Shown: positions 26,399 through 35,877, numbered from the stretch's first letter. The stretch: DNA of 41,611 nt from Thiomargarita sp. (GCA_020721005.1 DYNP01000010.1:1-41611); one strand, 5' to 3'. The notes: generated from the sequence alone by a model not told the origin. Translations and numbers: made by a program.

Positions 26399-27697
26399 TT
26401 AATACTCCTGTTGCTCAAGTACACTGAGGGGAAAATCACAGCGAAAGGTGCTGCCCTGTCCCATCACACTTTCAATATGTAATTTACCTTTGTGTCTATT
26501 TAAAACGTGTTTTACAATGGCCAAGCCCAAACCAGTTCCCCCTTTATTACGGGAACGGGCAACGTCCACTCGATAAAATCTTTCTGTTAAGCGGGGAATG
26601 TGTTCCGGGGCAATGCCTTCTCCCGTGTCTGAAACTTCAAAATGGAGCCCTTGTGGGTCTTGATACCAGCGCAGATGAATTTTTCCTTGAGTTGGGGTGT
26701 AACGGACCGCATTGAACACCAGATTGGAGAAGGCACTGCGCAATTCTTCCAATTGCCCATACATAATCAATTGTTCGTCGGCTTCCAAACAAATTTCATG
26801 CCGCTGTTCCCCACTCAATACTTGGGCTTCTTCACAAATGACTCGCAACAGCTCAGTCACTTCGATGGGACCCATCATTTCCGTGTTCCCTTCTGATTCT
26901 AAACGGGACAGTAACAATAAATCTTCTACAATATTCCGCATGCGGGCAGTTTGTTGGGCCATGAGTAACAGGGGACGTTGAAATTCTGCAACAAATTCCG
27001 GTGTGTCTTGCATGGTCTCAATAAATCCAGAAATAACAGTCAAAGGAGTACGTAACTCGTGAGAAACATTGGCAATAAAATCGCTGCGAATTTGTTCCAA
27101 ACGGTGCAATTCAGTGACATCTCGGGCCAGTAACAGATGTTGATTGTCTCCATAAGGCACCACGGTCACCCTCAACATGATTTCAGGGTCAATTGGGGAA
27201 ACGATTTTAATTGTCAGTCTCCCTTCATCATTGTGGGTCAGATAGTGTTGAAAACTGGGGTAACGAATCAGATTCCCAACCGGTTGTCTCTTGTCTTGTG
27301 GGGATTGCAGTCCCAGTAGTTGAGAAGCGGCTTTATTAAACCATTCAATTTCATAATTGGCACCCAAAACCACAGTGGCATCAGGCATGGCAGCCGTTGA
27401 GCGTTGAAATCGTTTGAGCATGGCGCCCAATTTACGTTTGCGTTTCCGATTGCGTTGTTGCAAACGGTAAAAATGATAAAACACTTCTCCCCAAATTCCT
27501 GGAGCATCGGGCGGTTGGAATTTTTTGCTTTTGCTAAACCATTGTTCTAAACGGTATAAATTGTACCAGTGCCATGCCAAATAGCCCAAACAGGCCAATA
27601 AAAATAGCCAAAAGGGATAACCGATGAAGAGACCAATGGCGAAAATGCCAAGGGTGAAAAAAACCACCCGCCAAAATTCGTCGAACCAAGGACTCAT
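26399..27697 (-). CDS. phoR: Phosphate regulon sensor kinase PhoR
   Basis: 432 residues with the PhoR layout: two hydrophobic segments near 9-43 with almost no periplasmic loop, a linker, a PAS domain at about 95-195 ([20 protein letters not shown]), H-box His213 in [13 protein letters not shown], and an ATPase domain with N box [14 protein letters not shown]1 DTGEGI and G2 GGTGLGL. The kinase phosphorylates PhoB under phosphate limitation, with the Pst/PhoU complex as the usual signal source (not in this window). Its start overlaps the phoB stop by four bases. A truncated gene and a transposase fragment follow. Confidence 0.93.
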   Translation of the reverse strand: MSPWFDEFWRVVFFTLGIFAIGLFIGYPFWLFLLACLGYLAWHWYNLYRLEQWFSKSKKFQPPDAPGIWGEVFYHFYRLQQRNRKRKRKLGAMLKRFQRSTAAMPDATVVLGANYEIEWFNKAASQLLGLQSPQDKRQPVGNLIRYPSFQHYLTHNDEGRLTIKIVSPIDPEIMLRVTVVPYGDNQHLLLARDVTELHRLEQIRSDFIANVSHELRTPLTVISGFIETMQDTPEFVAEFQRPLLLMAQQTARMRNIVEDLLLLSRLESEGNTEMMGPIEVTELLRVICEEAQVLSGEQRHEICLEADEQLIMYGQLEELRSAFSNLVFNAVRYTPTQGKIHLRWYQDPQGLHFEVSDTGEGIAPEHIPRLTERFYRVDVARSRNKGGTGLGLAIVKHVLNRHKGKLHIESVMGQGSTFRCDFPLSVLEQQEY

Positions 27698-28392
27698 AGG
27701 GAGGGTCGAGTGGAGAATCGATAGCCAACCCCACGCACTGTCTGCACAAAGTGGTCGTAGCCATGCTCTGCTAAAGCCTTGCGTAAACGACGAATATGAA
27801 CGTCCACCGTGCGTTCCTCAATATACACATTGTTGCCCCAAACCTGATCGAGAACTTGATTACGACTGTAAACCCGCTCTGGATGTTGCATAAAAAATTG
27901 TAACAGTCGAAATTCTGTGGGACCGATAGATACCTCTTTTTCCGCAATTTCCACCCGGTGTTTTGCCAAGTCCAGTCTCAAGTTTTCGACTACCAAGTGC
28001 TCATCTTCCAGAAATGGCGAAGTGCGACGCAATACAGCCTTCATACGAGCCACCAATTCTCGAGGAGAAAAGGGTTTGGTAATGTAATCATCCGCCCCCA
28101 CTTCTAACCCTTTGATTTTGTCGGTTTCTTCTCCCTTGGCAGTCAACATGATAATGGGAATCAATTTAGTTTGGGCATCTTTTTTCAACTGCTTAGCAAA
28201 TTCAATCCCACTGATTTCAGGCAGCATCCAATCAAGCAGGATTAAACTTGGGGGCCGATTGAATAATAATCGCCTGGCTTGACGCACATCCGTAGCAACC
28301 TCTACCGAAAAACCTGCTTTACTGAGGGCTAAATGGAGCATTTCACAGATAGCCACTTCATCTTCTACGACCAATATGGGAATCTCACGCAT
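27694..28392 (-). CDS. phoB: Phosphate regulon response regulator PhoB
   Basis: 232 residues. The N-terminal receiver begins [20 protein letters not shown] and has phospho-acceptor Asp54 in [11 protein letters not shown] and the conserved Lys in [11 protein letters not shown]. The C-terminal winged helix has [20 protein letters not shown] and [14 protein letters not shown], the PhoB-subfamily spelling. It precedes phoR with a 4-bp overlap. A well-placed Pho box lies 63 bp upstream, indicating autoregulation. Confidence 0.95.
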   Translation of the reverse strand: MREIPILVVEDEVAICEMLHLALSKAGFSVEVATDVRQARRLLFNRPPSLILLDWMLPEISGIEFAKQLKKDAQTKLIPIIMLTAKGEETDKIKGLEVGADDYITKPFSPRELVARMKAVLRRTSPFLEDEHLVVENLRLDLAKHRVEIAEKEVSIGPTEFRLLQFFMQHPERVYSRNQVLDQVWGNNVYIEERTVDVHIRRLRKALAEHGYDHFVQTVRGVGYRFSTRPSL

Positions 28393-28454
28393 ATTTTCTC
28401 CTCAATTATAGTAAAAACAGTCCTGATTTCAGTAGGATACACTCATGATCAAAT

Positions 28455-28472
28455 GTGACAGTTTCTTGACAA
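28455..28472 (-). promoter_or_regulatory. Pho box upstream of phoB
   Basis: On the minus strand TTGTCAAGAAACTGTCAC matches the 18-bp Pho box (two CTGTCA-type direct repeats spaced 11 bp) at most positions. A weaker third repeat (TGTAA) lies 10 bp further upstream. The box is 63 bp from the phoB ATG; a TATCCT -10 candidate lies downstream of it. Confidence 0.7.
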
Positions 28473-28542
28473 AATATTACAAAACAGGGGGAGGGAATTA
28501 ACAAAAATTTAAACGATAAGGTTTACAACCCAAAGTGTTTGG

Positions 28543-29256
28543 TCAATCTGCAACGATTTGTCGAGCTACTTCTTTTTTATAAAATCCCCCAATTTGTCCT
28601 CCAAGACCACAAAAATACCCCAAATTTTCCCCTTCAACCTCCACTCCTCCTTTAGAAAAAGTGAATGTGATTGGTGTATTTTCGCTTTCATGAACAATGG
28701 TTAGTTGCCGATCTTGTAAAATTCCCACTCCGGAAAAACTACATACCCAACGTACAGTGATGGGCTCTGCCCCCCCAATTTCAATCAATACACGTTCCTT
28801 GGAAATTGGGACTACACTCATAAACATGTAGTTCTCAATCACATATCTACCACTTATTGAAGTGGTTATAGCAGTCTCAAATTCAGGGGACATTTTGAAT
28901 TTCAACATTTCAATACGATCTCGATAAACTTTAAGCAAACAATCAATTTGAGTGGGCAAACAATTGTCATCTCGATATTCTAGCCATTGTCGTTGTTCCC
29001 TTAACAAATCGATCACTTTTTCTGGTGCCAACCGTTTTTTCAAATCATGATACACAGCTCCCAATTGTTCATCTAACCGATTTAGTTTGGGATGTCCACA
29101 AATGGCTTTTTCAATTTCTGCCTGCTGAGCTCTGTTGCAGTCAAAACTGGCTGATTGTGCCCCAATCACAGGAAGAAATATGAGTGTTATCAAGATGAGA
29201 ATAAGAAAGTTCATCTTCAGTTGTATATATCTATGACGTAGTTTATGCAATTGCAT
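28543..29256 (-). CDS. LprI-like (DUF1311) exported protein
   Basis: 237 residues. An N-terminal signal (hydrophobic MNFLILILITLIFLPVIGA near 15-33, cleavage probably before SFDC) is followed by a lysozyme-inhibitor LprI-type domain at about 37-125: FDCNRAQQAEIEKAICGHPK, LNRLDEQLGAVYHDLKKRL, REQRQWLEYRDDNC, with the cysteine pairs typical of that domain. The C-terminal half is beta-rich with two further cysteines and is not recognised. The ATG 29256 has AGAGG upstream; an in-frame ATG 14 codons later gives a more compact signal peptide. Likely periplasmic; lysozyme inhibition is only a family-level suggestion. Confidence 0.78.
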   Translation of the reverse strand: MQLHKLRHRYIQLKMNFLILILITLIFLPVIGAQSASFDCNRAQQAEIEKAICGHPKLNRLDEQLGAVYHDLKKRLAPEKVIDLLREQRQWLEYRDDNCLPTQIDCLLKVYRDRIEMLKFKMSPEFETAITTSISGRYVIENYMFMSVVPISKERVLIEIGGAEPITVRWVCSFSGVGILQDRQLTIVHESENTPITFTFSKGGVEVEGENLGYFCGLGGQIGGFYKKEVARQIVAD

Positions 29257-29363
29257 GGTGTTAGCCTCTAAAACTTTTTTAATTAAAATTCGCTATCCTT
29301 AATCAATCTCAATTGTATGTTATAAAATCCAATGATTTAACTTCATCTACCTACCCTTGGTGC

Positions 29364-30242
29364 TCACTGAATGATTAACCAAAAAGAAGAGCCATGGGTA
29401 TCTACCAAATGATTTAATTGAGGGGTAGCTTGTAAATTGTCATTCAGTTTGGTCAACAAATCAACAGTTTCTCCTCCATTTAATTTCCGCCATAATGGCG
29501 CCATAATAGTTCGCAATTCTTCATCCAAACTGATAAAGGCATTGGGTAATAGGATTTGCAGTTTTTGACCTTCTGCCAATAAGTAGGCTGCTAACAAGTA
29601 TTGTTCAGAATAATATTTTTTAGCCCACTGAGGAGGATAATCTAAAGGCCAAGCAATGTCATGAAATTCAACCATAACTCCGGATTTTAAGCGAGGTAAA
29701 ACTTCTAAAAATACAATGGTAACATCTGAATTCATGAAAACCCGGTGGGAGTTGTCTACAAATAATATATCGCCCGCTTGTAATTTATCAAATAACCCAA
29801 GATCGAGTTCCTCTAAAGGCTTTGAAATCAGTTGGTTGCAAATTTGTTCTATTCCTGGCATAGGATAGGGGTCAATGCCGATGATCCAAGTATTCAGTTG
29901 ATGATCCACAATGGCTTGTTTGGCAAATTTGGTGGAGTTTCCAACTCCAATTTCCATGTAATATTGGGGGCGGTGTTGGGCAATTAAACTATACAGAGTA
30001 ACTGCATCCAACCCGGGCAAACTGCCATTAATCCAAGCGGGCCGATTTGGAAAATCGGCGTCTGAATGTCGTGGAATGGATTGGTAATAGGGAAGGTAGG
30101 TTAAACAATGCTGCAGTTGTTTCATGTAACTGTTTCTATGACGATTTAATATTTGATACAGTTGAGCATGAACTGGTTTTCCCCATCCATAACGAGGGGT
30201 TGGGTTAGGAGGATAATCTATGGGAATATGAGTGATTGTCAT
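29364..30242 (-). CDS. Class I SAM-dependent methyltransferase
   Basis: 292 residues, soluble. Motif I is MEIGVGNSTKF (96-106); motif II is IIGIDPYPMPG; the post-II region has GDILFVDNSHR and the VMVEFHDIAWP segment. This is the Methyltransf_24-like arrangement, often found in sugar or small-molecule methyltransferases. Substrate unknown. A GAGGAACG Shine-Dalgarno precedes ATG 30242. It is transcribed in the same direction as glgX upstream, with a 131-bp spacer, so linkage is uncertain. No damage seen. Confidence 0.75.
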   Translation of the reverse strand: MTITHIPIDYPPNPTPRYGWGKPVHAQLYQILNRHRNSYMKQLQHCLTYLPYYQSIPRHSDADFPNRPAWINGSLPGLDAVTLYSLIAQHRPQYYMEIGVGNSTKFAKQAIVDHQLNTWIIGIDPYPMPGIEQICNQLISKPLEELDLGLFDKLQAGDILFVDNSHRVFMNSDVTIVFLEVLPRLKSGVMVEFHDIAWPLDYPPQWAKKYYSEQYLLAAYLLAEGQKLQILLPNAFISLDEELRTIMAPLWRKLNGGETVDLLTKLNDNLQATPQLNHLVDTHGSSFWLIIQ

Positions 30243-30373
30243 AAAAAAACGTTCCTCATGGCAAAATGGTCTTGAATGATCTTAAAACGAATTTTTATCA
30301 ATTGTCGATGTTCATGGTGGACAGTTCAAGATTATTAATTTTTGGGGATTGCAATTTCATATAACTTGACTTG

Positions 30374-32671
30374 TCATCGTCCGACAAGAATCACCATAGA
30401 GCGAGCAGCTACTGTGATTTGATGTTGATCGGCCAATATTAATTCTTTACCCGGTTCATAACTATCCTTGGGGAAAGGCAAACTGGTGTTTACGAACAGG
30501 CGCCATTTCATACCTTGAATCAGTTCGGGAATTTCAAAATTTAAGGATTCCCAATAAAGATTGATGGCTACATAGATATAATCGTCTAAGGCATTCCCCC
30601 CCTTAGCGTGATGTCCACACAATAAAAAAGCAAGGGAATGACTGCAATCAGCCCAATCGGGTTGATTGATTTTAACGCCATGCCAACTGATGTCTGCATA
30701 GCCACTGCCAGTATAATCTTGATGTCGCGGGTGTTCTCGGTTTCTTAACACGGGGTGTTGTTTGCGGAAGGTAATGCAATTTTTGGTAAAACGGAATAGA
30801 TCTTTATTTTTCTTCAGCAATTGCCAATTTAACCAGTTTTGTTCATTGTCATGACAGTAAGCATTGTTATTGCCTTGCTGGGTCCGTCCAATTTCATCTC
30901 CCATGAGAATCATAGGTACCCCTTGGCTGATCATGAGAATGGCGATGGCATTTTTCATCAGACGACGCCGTAACTCATTGATTTGAGGGTTGTCTGTGAG
31001 GCCTTCATGACTACAGTTGCAGCTGTAGTTGTCATTGGCGCCATCTCTATTTTGTTCTCCATTGGCTAGGTTATGTTTGGTTTGATAGGAGAATAGGTCG
31101 GCTAAGGTGAATCCATCATGACAGGTGACGAAGTTGATCGAAGCGACAGTCCCACGTCCCTGATATAAATCGGGAGAGCCTTGGAGTCGTTGGGCCATGG
31201 CTTTGACTTTTTTTTCATCACCCTTTAGAAATTGGCGCAGGTCATCTCGATATTTTCCATTCCATTCTGCCCAACGGTTGTAAGCTGGGAATGTGCCCAC
31301 TTGATATAATCCGCCAGCGTCCCAAGCTTCCGCAATGAGTTTACATTTGCCTAAAATGGGGTCAAAAGATAATAATTCGAGTAATGGGGGATTTTCTAAA
31401 GGATTGCCTTTGGGGTCTCTTCCGAGAATGGAGGCTAGATCGAAGCGGAAGCCATCAATGTGATATTCCATTACCCAGTGTCGTAATGCTTCCAGTACCA
31501 TATTACGTACAATGGGGTGATTACAGTTGAGGGTGTTGCCGGTGCCGCTAAAATTGTGGTAATGTCCATCTGGAGTTAAGAGATAATAGACAATGTTATC
31601 AATGCCTTTGAATGAAATAATGGGGCCGTCTTCATTGCCTTCTGCAGTGTGATTGAAGACTACATCTAAGATGATTTCAATGCCTTGTCGATGCAATTCT
31701 TTGACGAGATTTTTTAATTCATTGTTGATGAGGTTGCCATTTTGGGTTTCACCCGCAGCGGCATAACCTGATTTGGGGGCAAAAAAGCCGATGGTGCTGT
31801 ACCCCCAATAGTTCATCAGATGTTCTCCTTCTTGCAAAGGATTGGGTCGAATGTATTCCAGTTCATTGAATTCAAAGATGGGCATGAGTTCAATGCAGTT
31901 GACACCCAAGGCTTTGAAATAAGGGATTTTTTCTTGTAGAGCGGCAAAGGTGCCGGGTAAGGAGGTGACTTTGGATGAGGGGTGGCGAGTGAAGCCTCGA
32001 AGGTGCATTTCATAGATGATCAGGTCTTCTATGGGAATTTCAAGGGGTCGATCGGTGCCCCAATCAAAGTCGTCTCCAACAATACGAGCTCGATGTGGAT
32101 AGGAATCGGGAGCATAGGTGGTTTTGCCCCATACGTCTCGGCCAGCGATGGATTTGGCATAGGGATCGAGTAGGATGCGGCTGGGATCAAAACAGTGGAG
32201 TTCAACTTTTCCGGGAATTGAAGATTTTCCCGGACCGTCCATACGGAATCCATATTCCAATTTTTGGTAGTCTAATTTTTGGCTGTCTAACTCGAACAGG
32301 GTCATGCTAAACATGTTGCCAATCCGAAATTCACACCAAATTTCTTGGTGAGTTTGAAGGTCTTCAAATAGACCGGCAAAGGGAATTTCTGCAAAAGGGT
32401 GGGCTTCACCTTTGTAAAAGAGTACTAGGATACAGGAGGTGGCATGTTGTGAGAAAATGGAAAAGTGAATTCCCCAAGGGACTACTGTGGCCCCAAATGG
32501 ATAGTAGCGGCCAGAAGGGTGGCTTAGCCGCATGGTAAAGTTTTTGTAGCGGTGAGTAGGGTAAACAGTCATGTTTTCAAGTTCGTCAAAAACGTAAGGA
32601 ATCACTTTTGAGGCACACCAAAGGTTACAAAATAATCTTTTTCTGGAGTTAAGCCAGTGTTTAATGGTCAT
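30374..32671 (-). CDS. glgX: Glycogen debranching enzyme (isoamylase/GlgX type)
   Basis: Cleaves alpha-1,6 branches of glycogen. 765 residues: an N-terminal CBM48 domain about 55-180 (PFGATVVPWGIHFSIFSQHA), a GH13 catalytic barrel with DVVFNHTAEG, nucleophile Asp411 in GFRFDLAS, acid/base Glu447 in IAEAWDAGG and Asp518 in VTCHDG, and a C-terminal beta domain. Two starts are possible. ATG 32671 overlaps the bamD stop by one base (TAATG), implying coupling. ATG 32572 (MTVYPTHRYKNF) gives the family-like N-terminus, because the first 33 residues look non-homologous. The full frame is given. Best resemblance is to cyanobacterial and betaproteobacterial-type isoamylases. Confidence 0.9.
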   Translation of the reverse strand: MTIKHWLNSRKRLFCNLWCASKVIPYVFDELENMTVYPTHRYKNFTMRLSHPSGRYYPFGATVVPWGIHFSIFSQHATSCILVLFYKGEAHPFAEIPFAGLFEDLQTHQEIWCEFRIGNMFSMTLFELDSQKLDYQKLEYGFRMDGPGKSSIPGKVELHCFDPSRILLDPYAKSIAGRDVWGKTTYAPDSYPHRARIVGDDFDWGTDRPLEIPIEDLIIYEMHLRGFTRHPSSKVTSLPGTFAALQEKIPYFKALGVNCIELMPIFEFNELEYIRPNPLQEGEHLMNYWGYSTIGFFAPKSGYAAAGETQNGNLINNELKNLVKELHRQGIEIILDVVFNHTAEGNEDGPIISFKGIDNIVYYLLTPDGHYHNFSGTGNTLNCNHPIVRNMVLEALRHWVMEYHIDGFRFDLASILGRDPKGNPLENPPLLELLSFDPILGKCKLIAEAWDAGGLYQVGTFPAYNRWAEWNGKYRDDLRQFLKGDEKKVKAMAQRLQGSPDLYQGRGTVASINFVTCHDGFTLADLFSYQTKHNLANGEQNRDGANDNYSCNCSHEGLTDNPQINELRRRLMKNAIAILMISQGVPMILMGDEIGRTQQGNNNAYCHDNEQNWLNWQLLKKNKDLFRFTKNCITFRKQHPVLRNREHPRHQDYTGSGYADISWHGVKINQPDWADCSHSLAFLLCGHHAKGGNALDDYIYVAINLYWESLNFEIPELIQGMKWRLFVNTSLPFPKDSYEPGKELILADQHQITVAARSMVILVGR

Positions 32672-33438
32672 TATTTTACGACAACAGTATTTACTTCATG
32701 AACACCTTGGTAATCGGGGTAGTTTAATTTGAGTACAGCTAAAGCATCATCTGATAGAGTGTCAAGTCCCATTACTTTATAGGATTTGGCTAAAATGGTC
32801 AAGGCTTCTGGAACTGCCGGGGTTTGTTGGTAGGATTCTATCACAGTTTTGGCTCGATTGGCAGCGGCAAGATAGGCGCCTTTGACCATGTAAAATTGGG
32901 CAACTTGTAATTCGTGTCTGGCTAACGAGTTGCGCAAAACGAGCATTTTTTGTTGAGCGTCTTCCACATAACGACTGTTGGGAAAACGGGTGATCAATTC
33001 GGAAAAATGTCGAAAAGCTCGTAAAGCCGTGCTTTGGTCCCGTTGGGACCGATCCAATGGGAAAAATTTGTCCAGTCGACTTTGGGTGGCTTCAAAGGGA
33101 ATGAGACCTTTTAGGTAATAAGCATAGTCGACATGAGAATGTTTGGGGTAGAGTTGGATAAAGCGTTCGGCAGCGGTGAGAGCGGAATCAGTTTCTTCAA
33201 ATTTGTGATAGGCATAAATCAGTTCCAGTTGGGCATTTTGGGTGTTATCTTCATGAGGATAATAGGCTTCTAACAGCTCATAGTATTTGATGGCTTGTTC
33301 ATAGTCGCCGTTTTGTAGAGCATCTTGGGCTTCTGAATAAAGTTTTTCTGCTGGCCAATCTGTGGTGCGATCTTTGGGGTCCGTGGCACAGTTGAAAAGG
33401 GTAAGACATAAGATCAGGGTGATGAGTTTAGAGGGCAT
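32671..33438 (-). CDS. bamD: Outer membrane assembly lipoprotein BamD
   Basis: 255 residues. The signal sequence MPSKLITLILCLTLFNC has a lipobox cysteine at 17, although Phe and Asn before it are atypical. TPR-like repeats follow from about residue 30 (WPAEKLYSEAQDALQNGDYE, AIKYYELLEAYYPHEDNTQN, and LKGLIPFEATQSRLDKFFPL). The FPLDRSQRDQS segment and the RFPNSRYVEDAQQKM helix are characteristic of BamD/YfiO. Acts with BamA in inserting beta-barrel proteins. Its TAA overlaps the glgX ATG. BamA is not in the window. Confidence 0.92.
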   Translation of the reverse strand: MPSKLITLILCLTLFNCATDPKDRTTDWPAEKLYSEAQDALQNGDYEQAIKYYELLEAYYPHEDNTQNAQLELIYAYHKFEETDSALTAAERFIQLYPKHSHVDYAYYLKGLIPFEATQSRLDKFFPLDRSQRDQSTALRAFRHFSELITRFPNSRYVEDAQQKMLVLRNSLARHELQVAQFYMVKGAYLAAANRAKTVIESYQQTPAVPEALTILAKSYKVMGLDTLSDDALAVLKLNYPDYQGVHEVNTVVVK

Positions 33439-33519
33439 TCTTCAGTGGTTTGAATGGGGGTAAGGTTGAGAATAGGATGTATTGAGAACGAAAAAAAATG
33501 GCAAATGGGACTGCTGATG

Positions 33520-33604
33520 TTCTCCTCCTTAGCAAAGGGGGGCAGGGGGTGGTTCACCGGTTGGCAGTTAACTTCCCCTAATCTTTCCTTACCAAGGAGG
33601 GGGA
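33520..33604. repeat. Short C/G-rich palindromic repeat pair in spacer
   Basis: CTCCTCCTTAGCAAAGGGGG (about 33522-33542) and TTTCCTTACCAAGGAGGGGG (about 33583-33602) are two related hairpin-forming copies flanking a 40-bp centre. The 282-bp spacer between bamD and the next gene upstream holds nothing else recognisable. It resembles the C-run/G-run palindromes at 14060-14160. Confidence 0.5.
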
Positions 33605-33720
33605 ATGGTTCTAAGCGATTGATGGGCTTCTCGTTGGTTAGCACATTCTACCTTGCTCTTCTTTTTATCAAAGAGGAGAGGGGTAGAAAGAGTGGATCAG
33701 GTTGGCGTAATTTTGGGTTT

Positions 33721-34476
33721 TTATTCCAAAAAGATCGGGGCAGTTGGCAGCACAGTGGGACTGATGGGATCTAGGGTGATAATGCCATTGCCACTGAGGG
33801 CTTCTTGGGTGCTATAACGGTCTTCTGGAGTGCCCACGCTGCCTTTAATTTGGTTGTTTTCTAAGGTCAGCCAATATTCGGTATGACTTCCCCATCCTTG
33901 ATTGCTGTGTCGGTGTTCCAGGGCACGCAGACGTTTTAAACGCAGTAAATGACGGGTGTGAGCCGGGGGAAATGAGCCTTGATAGTTGACTTCATTGGCA
34001 TTGACCCATATGAATTCTCCTTCTCTTTCGACAAAATATTGGGTGAGAATTTCACCGGCAACAGTGCACCGTAAAAAGTGAGTGGCTTCTGGGTCAGCAG
34101 TTTGATGGGTCATTTCTCCCATGATGAGTCCATCATGTACTGATAAAAATCGCAGTTCAGTGAGGTAAAGATTGGTTGCGGTCTCATAAATACCACTCCA
34201 CACAGTGTCGCGGAGACGTTGAGCTAACCATTCTGCATCAGAAGTTTGAGCCCCGGCTTGTAAGATGGAAAATACTCGATTTTCAGCGTCAAAGCCGAGC
34301 AAAACCCAGTTGATGAGCAGTTCATCGCCTGAGCGAACTTCTATGCCTGCTATTTTCAATTGTTGGGTGGACTGGCTGGGTAGAATATAGGCTCTGGAGA
34401 AGTTGATGTCTTGTGCCCAACTGCAAGGGATTGATAAGGTGAATAAAGTGATCAGGGTAAGTGTGAGTCTTTGCAT
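33721..34476 (-). CDS. Exported protein of unknown function
   Basis: 251 residues from ATG 34476, which has GGAAGAAG upstream; a longer frame to 34527 adds residues unrelated to a signal sequence and overlaps the upstream gene. The signal peptide is MQRLTLTLITLFTLSIPCSWA with cleavage before QDINF. The mature part is a mixed alpha/beta protein with charged stretches (YFVEREGEFIWVNANEVNY, RHLLRLKRLRALEHRHSNQG) and a Ser/Thr/Pro-rich tail. I do not recognise the family. It follows a 66-residue gene after 17 bp, so both are likely on one transcript. Probably periplasmic. Confidence 0.65.
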   Translation of the reverse strand: MQRLTLTLITLFTLSIPCSWAQDINFSRAYILPSQSTQQLKIAGIEVRSGDELLINWVLLGFDAENRVFSILQAGAQTSDAEWLAQRLRDTVWSGIYETATNLYLTELRFLSVHDGLIMGEMTHQTADPEATHFLRCTVAGEILTQYFVEREGEFIWVNANEVNYQGSFPPAHTRHLLRLKRLRALEHRHSNQGWGSHTEYWLTLENNQIKGSVGTPEDRYSTQEALSGNGIITLDPISPTVLPTAPIFLE

Positions 34477-34493
34477 AAAGCTTCTTCCCAAAT

Positions 34494-34694
34494 TTATTGT
34501 ATTCTTTCCAAAAGGACAGCTAACCAACCGGCCACATATCCTCCGGTCTCTTCATCACCAGTGCCAACGCCTGCCCCCACTGGGACTATTTGGGTGATTT
34601 GCCAACCGTTTTCCAAATAATTGGTCAAGTGTTCCTGAATGACCATGTCTTGATCGTTATCATCATCTAGGGGAATAGTGATTAGTTTTTGCAT
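34494..34694 (-). CDS. Small conserved-looking protein, unknown function
   Basis: 66 residues: MQKLITIPLDDDNDQDMVIQ, an amphipathic helix HLTNYLENGWQI, then a glycine-rich GAGVGTGDEETGGYVAGWLA stretch and a hydrophobic end. It resembles short hypothetical proteins that pair an acidic start with the -YLxxGWxI- helix, but I cannot name a family. It has plausible initiation at ATG 34694 and is immediately followed by the exported-protein gene. Confidence 0.6.
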   Translation of the reverse strand: MQKLITIPLDDDNDQDMVIQEHLTNYLENGWQITQIVPVGAGVGTGDEETGGYVAGWLAVLLERIQ

Positions 34695-34750
34695 AAATGA
34701 CAGTCTCTTCAGGTTAAGTAATTTTCAAATAGTGGAAGGGAATTAATATT

Positions 34751-35476
34751 TCAGTCCCACCACAGGAACAGTTGTTGTTTGCGTTGCAGGTAATTGGCCA
34801 AATCTTCGATAGTTTGAGTTTCTAGAGCATATTCCAAAAAAAGGAAACGTTCCTGTTCCGATAAGTTTTCGGGAATGGGCTTTAAGAGTCCTTGTTCCAA
34901 AATATCCGGACAGAATTGATTGATGTCTTCAGAGAATTGCATCAAATCAATAGGTAAAGTTGAGAAACACAGTTCCACCCAGTCTACACTGGCACCAATG
35001 AGGTAAAATTCACATAATTGTTGCCAAGTTCGCAATTTGTCAATGATAGTTTGGGTGGTCAAATCGTAATTTGCACCATTGGTCTCTCTTACCCAGAGTA
35101 GGGAAAAGGGTTGCTTGGCCTTGAAAAGTACGAGAAGTGCCAGGTCTCGATATTGTTTTTCAGCTTGGCAGAAACTCATACCAAAAGTATGACTGAAATC
35201 TCTTGGATCTTCTGCAACAATCAGGGTTTGATAGCCCAAGGGAGCCAAACGAGTTTGTAAGGCAATCAAAGATTGTCGATGAATGGGTTTGGGGATTGTC
35301 GCCAAATAAGTCATTAAACTGAGACGTAACACGCCCGGAATATCATGGCGTTCAATACATCCTTCAAATGAATCGTGGGTGAATTCTGGAGTTTCTAAAT
35401 AACTGAAAAATGTGTAGGGTAACAGTGCAGTGGCTGTGATAGGGTATTCTAGCAGCGTTGAGAGATCGATGGGCAT
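34751..35476 (-). CDS. DUF4253-like protein
   Basis: 241 residues, soluble. The C-terminal third has the pattern of DUF4253 proteins: a helix ending FCPDILEQG, an acidic helix IEDLANYLQRKQQ, and the terminal FLWWD. The N-terminal half (LIVAEDPRDFSHTFGMSF) is not recognised. Function of the family is unknown. Its ATG lies 8 bp after the stop of yhbY, so the two are probably translated from one mRNA. No damage seen. Confidence 0.65.
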   Translation of the reverse strand: MPIDLSTLLEYPITATALLPYTFFSYLETPEFTHDSFEGCIERHDIPGVLRLSLMTYLATIPKPIHRQSLIALQTRLAPLGYQTLIVAEDPRDFSHTFGMSFCQAEKQYRDLALLVLFKAKQPFSLLWVRETNGANYDLTTQTIIDKLRTWQQLCEFYLIGASVDWVELCFSTLPIDLMQFSEDINQFCPDILEQGLLKPIPENLSEQERFLFLEYALETQTIEDLANYLQRKQQLFLWWD

Positions 35477-35484
35477 GCTGAGTT

Positions 35485-35772
35485 TTAATCGGATTTCTTG
35501 AGTTTTTGACTTGGACGGTATAGAACGCTAACACGTCCTATCAGTTGGATTAATTCTGCTCCGGAGCGTTGACATAAGGCGTGAGTGATGGCCCGTCTTG
35601 CTTCCCGGTCGGCGCCGGCAATACTGATTTTGACCAATTCATGGTCTTCCAAAGCTTGTTCCAAGGCATAAGTGACCTGATCAGTCAGTCCCTTTTCACC
35701 TATCATGACTACGGGCTTAAGGGAATGAGCTTGGCTGCGGAAATATCGTATTTGATGTGAGGATAAAGTCAT
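35485..35772 (-). CDS. yhbY: YhbY/CRM-domain RNA-binding protein
   Basis: 95 residues from ATG 35772 (MTLSSHQIRYFRSQAHSLKP), the start that fits E. coli YhbY; a GTG further upstream would add 11 residues. The CRM fold motif is GEKGLTDQV where most members have the GxxG loop, followed by LEDHELVKISIAG and the C-terminal VSVLYRPSQK. The family binds the 50S precursor during ribosome assembly. A strong hairpin lies just upstream of the ATG (35787-35807). The next gene on the strand is the DUF4253 protein. Confidence 0.88.
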   Translation of the reverse strand: MTLSSHQIRYFRSQAHSLKPVVMIGEKGLTDQVTYALEQALEDHELVKISIAGADREARRAITHALCQRSGAELIQLIGRVSVLYRPSQKLKKSD

Positions 35773-35786
35773 GGTGTCCGAGTCCT

Positions 35787-35807
35787 GAGTGGACTCAAAG
35801 TCCACTC
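35787..35807 (-). promoter_or_regulatory. Perfect hairpin in the yhbY leader
   Basis: Arms GAGTGGACT and AGTCCACTC (9 bp, perfect) enclose a 3-nt loop. It ends 14 bp before the yhbY ATG and has no T-run, so it is more likely a translational or stability element than a terminator. If the upstream GTG were used, the hairpin would be inside the coding region. Confidence 0.6.
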
Positions 35808-35877
35808 TTGATGGGGATGAAAAGACTAAGCTGATGTGCTCGAAATTTTGCGTAGGAAAACACTCTCTTGGATGAAA

